From NCBI GenBank assembly GCA_959018155.1, contig CAUEKH010000006.1, positions 1-20,137 of the forward strand: a DNA stretch of 20,137 nucleotides. The letters run 5' to 3'. Position numbers and translations under genes: made by a program. Below, one piece after another: positions 14,356 to 20,137 of the stretch; positions within the stretch are counted from its first letter, which is position 1, and each line of letters begins with the position of its first letter. The notes below the pieces were generated by a model. That model ran no database searches, had not been told where the DNA came from, and worked only from the letters and a program-made list of their open reading frames with translations. This DNA comes from an uncultured Hungatella sp. (GTDB taxonomy: Bacteria; Bacillota; Clostridia; Lachnospirales; Lachnospiraceae).

Positions 14356-16104
14356 ATGAAAAGGACTTTGAAGAAAAAAACAACAATAAGGGGATTGGTC
14401 AGGATTCTGGTTATTGTTGTAATTATACCGACGTTCTTTTTATCTGTTCTATTATATCGATCGTTTTATATGAGATACTATGAGTCAATTTTGTCAACCA
14501 ATAAAACCATTTTAGATGCCTTGTCTGTGTCCATCGAAGATAACAAGAAGTTAGTGGAAAATGTTATCGAGTTGATGAGTTATGATAAAAATATTATTAC
14601 AATCCTGAAAAATAAGGAAAGGGTGTACAGCCGACAAGTTCAACAGGTATTTAAAATTCAGGAATTAATAGCAGAAAGAGAAGTAATTCTGTCTCGTTTG
14701 GGTGGAGATATTGTGATTTTTTCTGACAGAGGAGTTGTACCAGTCAGTTACTGGTATCTTCTGCATACCGAAAGCGCAGAAGAGATGGAAGGATATCGGA
14801 AGTTTCTTGCAACGGGAAAAATCAGCGGTTGGGCAGGCGAGGAATTGATGTATCCGGAGAGTACGGTAGTATCTGACTATAACAGACAGACAATGTTAAG
14901 CTATTACAGGTTAGTTACCGACAGTATTTCAGGCCGTCTGGGCGTTATTAAATGTGGCGTGCAAAAGAGTCGTTTTTTGGAAGTGTTATCGAGTGCAAAA
15001 ACAGAAGGAAAATTGTTCGTTACTCAGGGGGACCAGATTATTTATGGAGACGCCGCTTGGTTGGACGCTTCCTGTTTACCTTTTAGCGGTGATAATACGA
15101 GATATGAAATCGATGGGATGATTTATATTACGAATCCAATACAGTCGCTGGATATGAACCTTGTTGTGGCGTTGGATAAAAAGACAATCATATGGCAGAC
15201 AATCGTCTATGCTCTGCCTCAGCTGTTCATCGTTTTAGGAACGGCAGCGATCATACTGACTGTAAGCAATCGATTTGTGCATTCGATATATAAGCGCATT
15301 GATCAGATTGTAGATGTAGCCAAAAACGCAAAGAGCAATTATATGGAGGTGACACTGCCTAATTCAGATGACGATGATATCAGTGCTTTAATTGATGTGC
15401 TAAATGTATTGATTCAGCAGATTCGAAGTAATGCTAATTCTCGTATTGAGCACGAGCAAAAAGAAAAAAGTGCACAGCGACTGGCGTTTCAGTATCAGAT
15501 GAATCCCCATTTTTTATTTAATACGCTTAACTGGATGCAGATGTGTATTGAACTGGGAACTGAACTGGAAAAAATTTCGGATGGAATCGTGATTCTTGGG
15601 CGTCTGCTTCGCTATAATCTAAATGGAGAAGCTTATGCCCCAATTTCTCAGGAAATTGAAAGTACACGGGATTATATTCGGCTGATGAATATGAGAAAGA
15701 ATGATATGATATCTCTCAATATAGACCTGACTGATGTGGAACCGGATCAGCGGCTCATGAGATTCATGCTTCAGCCCTTATGCGAGAATGCAATTCAGCA
15801 TGGACTTGCTCCTGGAAGACCTCTTCATATCGATGTTCATATCAGTAAAGCCGGCAATGAGTTTATTATTGTTGTAAAAAATGACGGTGTAATGATTAAA
15901 GCTGAGATAGTAGAAGAACTTATGAACAAATTGCAGCACGGACAGGGAGGAAATGGAGTCGGGCTGGTGAACATATACTCCAGAATTAAACTTCTCTATG
16001 GTGAATCATCAGATTTGATTATCGAGTCAGGGGAAGAAGAAACCAGTATCATTTTGAAACTGAAAGAGGCAGATACTCTTAAAATTTGCGGGGAGGTTTG
16101 CTGA
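14356..16104 (+). CDS. YesM-type sensor histidine kinase
   Basis: 582 residues. Membrane segment 1 is at about residues 13-34 and segment 2 at about 278-300, enclosing an extracellular sensor region of about 240 residues. A HAMP-like linker follows (about 303-355), then the LytS/YesM His_kinase domain with QYQMNPHFLFNTLNW (phospho-acceptor His385). The ATP-binding domain has LCENAIQHG (Asn478) and GGNGVGLVN (Gly534-Leu537). It autophosphorylates in response to an outside ligand, often a sugar, and passes phosphate to the regulator whose start overlaps its stop (TGATG at 16102-16106). The start is the ATG after AAGGGGTGAAG; the spacing is slightly long. Kinases of this type usually control the neighbouring LplB/YtcP transporter, so the sensed compound is probably the transported one. 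Confidence 0.94.
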   Translation: MKRTLKKKTTIRGLVRILVIVVIIPTFFLSVLLYRSFYMRYYESILSTNKTILDALSVSIEDNKKLVENVIELMSYDKNIITILKNKERVYSRQVQQVFKIQELIAEREVILSRLGGDIVIFSDRGVVPVSYWYLLHTESAEEMEGYRKFLATGKISGWAGEELMYPESTVVSDYNRQTMLSYYRLVTDSISGRLGVIKCGVQKSRFLEVLSSAKTEGKLFVTQGDQIIYGDAAWLDASCLPFSGDNTRYEIDGMIYITNPIQSLDMNLVVALDKKTIIWQTIVYALPQLFIVLGTAAIILTVSNRFVHSIYKRIDQIVDVAKNAKSNYMEVTLPNSDDDDISALIDVLNVLIQQIRSNANSRIEHEQKEKSAQRLAFQYQMNPHFLFNTLNWMQMCIELGTELEKISDGIVILGRLLRYNLNGEAYAPISQEIESTRDYIRLMNMRKNDMISLNIDLTDVEPDQRLMRFMLQPLCENAIQHGLAPGRPLHIDVHISKAGNEFIIVVKNDGVMIKAEIVEELMNKLQHGQGGNGVGLVNIYSRIKLLYGESSDLIIESGEEETSIILKLKEADTLKICGEVC

Positions 16105-16817
16105 TGTGTATTCTCATTGTTGATGACGATGAAATAAATTGTCTTGGTATAAAAAAGTGGATTGAAAATATGAATATTACCGCTGTTAAGCAGATAGAGG
16201 TGGCTTATTCTGCCGAGTCTGCTCTTGCTTATGCAAAACTTCACCGCATTAATGTTCTGATTACTGATATTCAGATGGGCAGCATGAATGGACTTGATCT
16301 GATCGAACGTGTAAAAGAATACAGTCCAAATGTGGTATCTCTTGTTATTACTGCATATGCAAGGTTTCCCTATGCCCACCGTGCGATTAAGCTTGGCGTT
16401 AAAAACTTTTTGTTAAAGCCTTTTGGTAAAGAAGAGTTAAAGTCAGCTCTGGAAGAGGCGATTTCGGAAGTAAAACCGAAAGACATTCAAACAAGCGCAG
16501 ACAACCCAATTAAGTGGGCTAAACTTTATGTGCGGGAGCATATTGATTCAGATGTGAATATGGCTGTCATAGCAAATGAATTAAATCTCAGTTACACGTA
16601 TTTCAGCAAGCTGTTTCGACAGGAAACAGGGAAGAGTTTTTCTTCCTATGTCATAGAAATGAAAATGGTGACGGCAAAAGAGATGCTTCAGGAAGAGAAG
16701 AGTATTGCAGAAATATCCGATTATCTTGGATACGGAACACAGCAGAATTTCAGCCGCGCGTTCAGCAACTATTGGGGCTGTAGTCCAAACAGCTATAGAA
16801 AGAAGACTGAATCATAA
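16104..16817 (+). CDS. YesN-type response regulator with AraC DNA-binding domain
   Basis: 237 residues. A TTG at 16086 is in frame, but ATG 16104 has GGGAGG 7 bases upstream and gives the normal receiver start MCILIVDDDE. The receiver domain spans about residues 1-120, with acidic Asp7-Asp9, phospho-acceptor Asp55 in LITDIQM, Thr83 and Lys105 in LLKPF. The AraC domain (about 135-235) has two helix-turn-helix motifs: NMAVIANELNLSYTYFSKLF and the AEISDYLGYGTQQNFSRAF segment, ending CSPNSYRKK. At 237 residues it lacks the long middle linker of many YesN proteins. It should activate transcription of the transporter cluster when phosphorylated by the kinase it overlaps. It ends only 18 bases before the convergent GntR gene. 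Confidence 0.95.
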   Translation: MCILIVDDDEINCLGIKKWIENMNITAVKQIEVAYSAESALAYAKLHRINVLITDIQMGSMNGLDLIERVKEYSPNVVSLVITAYARFPYAHRAIKLGVKNFLLKPFGKEELKSALEEAISEVKPKDIQTSADNPIKWAKLYVREHIDSDVNMAVIANELNLSYTYFSKLFRQETGKSFSSYVIEMKMVTAKEMLQEEKSIAEISDYLGYGTQQNFSRAFSNYWGCSPNSYRKKTES

Positions 16818-16865
16818 AGAACCAGGTACCCCCTTCTATAAAGCAGAAGGGGATCCCTGGTTCTT
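16817..16865. terminator. Strong bidirectional terminator between convergent genes
   Basis: AAGAACCAGG (16817-16826) pairs with CCTGGTTCTT (16856-16865). After a small internal loop CCCCTTCT (16830-16837) pairs with AGAAGGGG (16845-16852). Each side is followed by TTCTTTA-type sequence (CTTCTTTA on plus, TATGATT after TTCTT on minus), so the T-runs are broken. The hairpin starts at the stop codon of the response regulator and includes the last codons of the GntR gene. Confidence 0.75.
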
Positions 16866-17591
16866 CTTTACAATCACCGCAGAAAATTCAAACGTCTCAG
16901 CTTTATGTGTTGCGAAAGAGTACTCAAACGGCATTCCATTGTCAAGGAATGCCACCTGTTCCACAACGGCCACCGGGCTGCCCTGTTCCAGGGCCAGATG
17001 CTTTGCCAGGAAATCGGAAGCGCCCCTGACCGTAATGCGGACGTGGGAACTCTGGATTTCGTGGTGGAGTGATTCCCGGATATAGCTGTAAATGGAATTT
17101 TCCAGATGACACATCTTTAGGCCCGGAATTACGTCGATTGGCATGTAGGTTTCTTCCAGAATACACGGAATTCCGGATTTGTTGCGGACGCGCAGGATTT
17201 TGTAAACGAAATCATTTTCTGTAATATGGAGGTTGGAGGCAATCTTTGAATCCGGGGAAATGACGGAAAATTCCAGGACCGTGGAGGTTACCTGGTCTTT
17301 TCCCTGCAGGGCGGTAAAACCGGTAAGCGCCTGCCTCTGAGTGGATAAATTGTCCTCCAGCGCCGCCAGCTGCTGGCTGGATAGGCTTTTTACGAAGGTC
17401 CCGTGCCCTCTCTTTTTGTAAATCAGTCCCTCATCCACGAGGATGTCCAGCGCCCTTTTCACAGTCATTTTGCTGGTCTGGTACTGTTCGCAGAGTTCCT
17501 TCTCGCAGGGAATCTGGTCGCCCGGCGCATAAATATTTTCTTTCACAATCTGTCTGCGCAGATCATTTGATATCTCCAGGTATTTATTCAC
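16836..17591 (-). CDS. GntR-family transcriptional regulator with UTRA ligand domain (HutC subfamily)
   Basis: 251 residues from a GTG at 17591, chosen because GGGAGGG lies about 8-9 bases upstream; the frame opens at another GTG (17627) that lacks a ribosome binding site. The N-terminal winged helix covers about residues 3-68, with the recognition segment TSKMTVKRALDILVDEGLI and the wing KKRGHGTFV. The C-terminal UTRA domain (about 85-245) binds a small effector, often a sugar phosphate. It ends ASFLDNGMPFEYS-like followed by FEFSAVIVKK, the common UTRA finish. It is divergent from the ROK kinase and GH1 genes, and the shared intergenic region carries a perfect palindrome plus related half-sites. 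It is therefore probably a repressor of that operon and of itself, released by a phosphorylated beta-glucoside. The stop lies inside the shared terminator hairpin. Codon use and GC match the flanking genes, not the AT-rich cluster. Confidence 0.93.
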   Translation of the reverse strand: MNKYLEISNDLRRQIVKENIYAPGDQIPCEKELCEQYQTSKMTVKRALDILVDEGLIYKKRGHGTFVKSLSSQQLAALEDNLSTQRQALTGFTALQGKDQVTSTVLEFSVISPDSKIASNLHITENDFVYKILRVRNKSGIPCILEETYMPIDVIPGLKMCHLENSIYSYIRESLHHEIQSSHVRITVRGASDFLAKHLALEQGSPVAVVEQVAFLDNGMPFEYSFATHKAETFEFSAVIVKKNQGSPSAL

Positions 17592-17658
17592 TGTCTCTTC
17601 CCTCCCTTCCTGTTTCGATTCTACCACGAAGTCCGGAGAAAAACAATTCTTCCGGGAG

Positions 17659-17752
17659 AAAAAGTATCGTTATTTTAAATAAAAAGTATATATTTATTTT
17701 GAGGAAAATGACGAAAAAGTAAAAGTATATACTTTTAATGAAAAAAGTACTT
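17659..17752. promoter_or_regulatory. Cluster of AAAAGTAT-type sites, likely GntR operators
   Basis: Four related sites stand between the divergent genes: AAAAAGTATCGTTATTTT (17659-17676), AAAAAGTATATATTTATTTT (17681-17700), the perfect palindrome TAAAAGTATATACTTTTA (17720-17737), and AAGTACTT (17745-17752), which overlaps the -35 box of the ROK promoter. The GTATATAC core resembles known operators of GntR/UTRA repressors such as TreR. Binding by the adjacent GntR protein is inferred from position and symmetry. Confidence 0.7.
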
Positions 17753-17780
17753 GATATATTAAAAAGAAAGAGTATATTAT
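17751..17780 (+). promoter_or_regulatory. Promoter of the ROK kinase-GH1 operon
   Basis: TTGATA (17751-17756) is followed by TATATT (17773-17778, 16-base spacing) or TATTAT (17775-17780, 18-base spacing). An operator half overlaps the -35 and the perfect palindrome ends 13 bases upstream, a layout that fits repression by blocking RNA polymerase. Confidence 0.65.
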
Positions 17781-17843
17781 TAAAACAGATGCAGTCATAA
17801 ATACATTCCGATTGATAAAAAGTGGAAAGGCGGAATCGTTTCT

Positions 17844-18725
17844 ATGGGTAAATATTTGATTTTTGACTGGGGCGGGACAGCGGTGAAGTATGCGTGTTCC
17901 GATGAAAATGGAAATCTTACCGGCCATGGTTCATTTCCGACGCCGGAGTCGGGGCTGGAGGCGCTGCTTGACCAGATGAGGTCTGTCTATGAGGCGGCCT
18001 CGGCTGCCGCGCCGCTTGCGGGAATCGCTATCAGTTCGCCGGGAGCCGTGGACGGAAAAGAGGGAGTGGTGAGGGGAATCAGCGCCATTTCCTATATCCA
18101 TGAAATTCCCATTGTGAAAATGATTCGGGAGCGGCTGGATGGACTGCCGGTCTCCATTGAAAATGACGCCAACTGCGTGGCCCTGGGGGAAATGTGGCTG
18201 GGCGCCGCAAAGGGGAAACGGAATTTTGCGTCTGTGGTATGCGGTACCGGAATCGGAGGCGCGGTCGTCATAAATGGGGCGCTCTATAAGGGGAGCACCA
18301 ACAACGGAGGCGAATTCGGGAACTTTCTTGTAAAGCAGGAAGAAGGGGAGTTTCGTACGTGGAGCCAGTATACCATTGTAAAACAGGCGAGAAAATATAA
18401 GCAGGCCACCGGACGCGCCGTAAATGGAAAAGAACTGCTGCGTCTGGCGCAGGAAAATGATGAGACCGCGGTTAAGCTGACCAATGATTTCTATGAGGCG
18501 ATGGCCGTTGGCTGTTACAATCTGCAATTTACGCTTGATACGGAGCTGATTGTCTTAGGCGGCGGAATCAGTGAGTCGGAATCTCTGGTGACGGAGATTT
18601 ATAAGAGGATGGATATTCTGGAAAAGGCGGACCGGTTTGCATTTCTGCGGCCGAAGCTGATAACCGGGCATTTTGGCAGCAGGGCCAATCTCTATGGAGC
18701 GCTGTATTGCCATTTAAATAAATAG
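17844..18725 (+). CDS. ROK-family sugar kinase, BglK-like (beta-glucoside kinase candidate)
   Basis: 293 residues. The ATG at 17844 is the only start close to the conserved N-terminus KYLIFDWGGTAVKY, with AAAGGCGGA upstream at a rather long spacing. Phosphate 1 motif is DWGGT (Asp8-Thr12). The catalytic Asp is Asp108 in ENDANCVALGE, followed by CGTGIGGAVVINGALYKG. The ROK zinc motif (GHxxxxxxxCxCGxxGCxE) is absent: after NNGGEFGNF the protein goes straight to KQEEGEFRTW. That fits the BglK group, which phosphorylates the non-reducing 6-OH of cellobiose and other beta-glucosides with ATP in the cytoplasm. The GH1 gene 37 bases downstream fits such a route. No PTS is in view, so the substrate would enter unphosphorylated. 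Activity on plain glucose or another hexose cannot be excluded. Confidence 0.88.
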   Translation: MGKYLIFDWGGTAVKYACSDENGNLTGHGSFPTPESGLEALLDQMRSVYEAASAAAPLAGIAISSPGAVDGKEGVVRGISAISYIHEIPIVKMIRERLDGLPVSIENDANCVALGEMWLGAAKGKRNFASVVCGTGIGGAVVINGALYKGSTNNGGEFGNFLVKQEEGEFRTWSQYTIVKQARKYKQATGRAVNGKELLRLAQENDETAVKLTNDFYEAMAVGCYNLQFTLDTELIVLGGGISESESLVTEIYKRMDILEKADRFAFLRPKLITGHFGSRANLYGALYCHLNK

Positions 18726-18762
18726 AAAAGAAAATAACAGAGGGAAATCAGGAGGATGGAAC

Positions 18763-20137
18763 ATGGATTACAAATTTAAAGATGATTTTTTATGGGGGGC
18801 CGCAAGTTCGGGTCCGCAGTCGGAGGGAACATTTCCGGGAGACGGGCGCGCGCCGTCGGAGTGGGATTACTGGTTCACACAGGTGCCGGAACAGTTTTTT
18901 GACGGAGTGGGACCATCGGTGACCTCGGATTATTACCATAAATTCAGAGAGTATCACGGACTGATGAAGGAAGTCGGCATGAATTCCTTCAGAACCTCGA
19001 TTCAGTGGAGCAGGCTTATTTCCGACAGGGAAGGCACTTTAAATGAAAAAGGCGTGGAATTCTACCGGAACGTAATTGACGATTTGATTTCAAGAGGAAT
19101 CGAGCCGATTATCTGTCTCCATCACTTCGATATGCCGATGTACTGGGCGGAGCGCGGCGGATTTGAGAACCGTGAGACGGTGGAGGCATTTGCCGATTAC
19201 GCGGCGAAATGTTTTGAACTGTTTGGAGATAAGGTGAAACGGTGGATCACATTTAATGAGCCGATTGTAATTGTGGAGGCGGGATATTTATACAAACGCC
19301 ACTATCCGGCCATCGTGGATGCAAAGAAGGCGGCGCTGGTGGGATACCACGTACAGCTTGCCAGCAGTCTGGCAGTGCGGGAGTTCAGAAAGAGCGGAAA
19401 AGACGGACAGATTGGAATTGTGCTGAATCTGACGCCGACTTACTGCAAGGAGCCGGACAATGCGGAGGACAGAAAGAGCGCCAATATCGCTGACTTACTC
19501 TTCAACCGGTCTTTCTTAGACCCGTCTATCAAAGGGGAGTACCCGGCGGAACTGATTGAACTGTTAAAAGCCGACGGCATCTGCCCTGAGGCAAAAGAGG
19601 AGGATCGGGCTATTATCCGGGAAAATACCGTCGATTATCTGGGGGTCAACTACTACCATCCGAGACGTGTGACGAGGAGAACCACGCCTTATGAGGGACC
19701 GCTGATGCCGGATAAATATTTTGAGGAATATACCTTTACCGGACAGAAAATGAATGTCTCCCGCGGCTGGGAAATCTACGAGCCTGCGGTATACGATATC
19801 GGCATCAATCTCCGCGACAATTACGGAAATATTCCGTGGTACATATCAGAGAACGGGATGGGTGTGCAGAATGAGGAGCAGTTTATGGATGAAGAAGGAA
19901 TCGTGCAGGACGATTACCGGATCGACTTTATCCGCGACCATCTGATGTATTTACACAAGGCTATCGAGGAGGGCTGCAACTGCTTCGGATACCATTTGTG
20001 GGCGCCGTTTGACTGCTGGTCCTGGAGAAATGCCTACAAGAACCGATACGGATTTATCCGGGTGGACATTAAGGATAACTGCCGGCTGTCGGTGAAAAAG
20101 TCGGGAAGATGGTTTAGAAATATGGTGGAGAACCATG
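18763..20137 (+). CDS. GH1 family glycosidase, probably 6-phospho-beta-glucosidase (3' end outside window)
   Basis: The frame is open from ATG 18763 (AGGAGG 7 bases upstream) to the window end: 458 residues, close to the usual 440-480, so only a short tail is missing. The GH1 start KFKDDFLWGAASSGPQSEG, the acid/base Glu166 in TFNEP and the nucleophile Glu363 in YISENG are all present, so a retaining beta-glycosidase is expected. Near the end, DCWSWRNAYKNRYGF (from Asp417) has Ser420 where enzymes for free sugars carry Glu, and Tyr429 nine residues later, as in the phosphate pocket of 6-phospho-beta-glycosidases (Ser and Tyr at +9). The usual Lys at +7 is Asn427, with Lys426 beside it. No signal peptide is present, so it acts in the cytoplasm, most likely on the product of the ROK kinase upstream. 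Galactoside versus glucoside preference is open. Confidence 0.92.
   Translation, partial: MDYKFKDDFLWGAASSGPQSEGTFPGDGRAPSEWDYWFTQVPEQFFDGVGPSVTSDYYHKFREYHGLMKEVGMNSFRTSIQWSRLISDREGTLNEKGVEFYRNVIDDLISRGIEPIICLHHFDMPMYWAERGGFENRETVEAFADYAAKCFELFGDKVKRWITFNEPIVIVEAGYLYKRHYPAIVDAKKAALVGYHVQLASSLAVREFRKSGKDGQIGIVLNLTPTYCKEPDNAEDRKSANIADLLFNRSFLDPSIKGEYPAELIELLKADGICPEAKEEDRAIIRENTVDYLGVNYYHPRRVTRRTTPYEGPLMPDKYFEEYTFTGQKMNVSRGWEIYEPAVYDIGINLRDNYGNIPWYISENGMGVQNEEQFMDEEGIVQDDYRIDFIRDHLMYLHKAIEEGCNCFGYHLWAPFDCWSWRNAYKNRYGFIRVDIKDNCRLSVKKSGRWFRNMVENH

Noticed and set aside
17931..18527. Minus-strand frame of 198 codons opposite the ROK kinase gene
   Set aside because: It is antisense to a gene with full ROK motifs, starts without a ribosome binding site and has no recognisable domain.

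Overview
The window looks like chromosomal DNA of an anaerobic Gram-positive gut bacterium of the Lachnospiraceae (Enterocloster / Hungatella / Lachnoclostridium-like). This is inferred from strong AGGAGG-type ribosome binding sites, a YesM/YesN two-component pair with LplB/YtcP-type sugar permeases, a Rho with a long Q/R-rich insertion, and moderately GC-rich coding sequence. No marker gene fixes the species.

Left part (1-8592, GC-rich). The window opens inside a large gene of uncertain function that resembles alpha/alpha-toroid polysaccharide lyases and ends at a strong hairpin terminator. A minus-strand cytidylate-kinase-like gene follows. A short divergent intergenic region separates it from a membrane-anchored NodB-type polysaccharide deacetylase, then rarA (AAA+ recombination factor) overlapping by 4 bases a nucleotide pyrophosphatase/phosphodiesterase-family enzyme. 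A 354-base leader with an unusually long hairpin precedes rho. Rho carries a low-complexity, repeat-encoded insertion of about 200 residues.

Middle part (8593-16817, visibly more AT-rich). After about 470 bases of gene-free, very AT-rich DNA holding two orphan terminator-like hairpins comes a compact cluster. It encodes a PhnP-like metallo-beta-lactamase-fold phosphodiesterase, two ABC permeases, a solute-binding lipoprotein, an inositol-monophosphatase-family phosphatase, and a YesM-type histidine kinase with its AraC-type response regulator. No ATPase is encoded here, as is usual for this transporter type. The pairing of a possible cyclic-phosphodiesterase with a sugar/inositol phosphatase, a dedicated importer and its own sensor suggests uptake and dephosphorylation of a phosphodiester or cyclic phosphate, with inositol 1,2-cyclic phosphate or a glycerophosphodiester as speculative candidates. 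This is the most novel-looking unit in the window. Its composition, and the absence of a recognisable rpmE after rho, suggest it was inserted here.

Right part (16817-20137, GC-rich again). A strong hairpin separates the convergent response regulator and a GntR/UTRA repressor. The repressor is divergent from a ROK-family kinase and a GH1 glycosidase that runs off the window. The divergent promoter region holds an 18-bp perfect palindrome and several related partial sites, probably the GntR operators. The ROK kinase (BglK-like, without the ROK zinc motif) and the GH1 enzyme (with a Ser in the 6-phosphate pocket position) fit a beta-glucoside phosphorylation-then-cleavage route.
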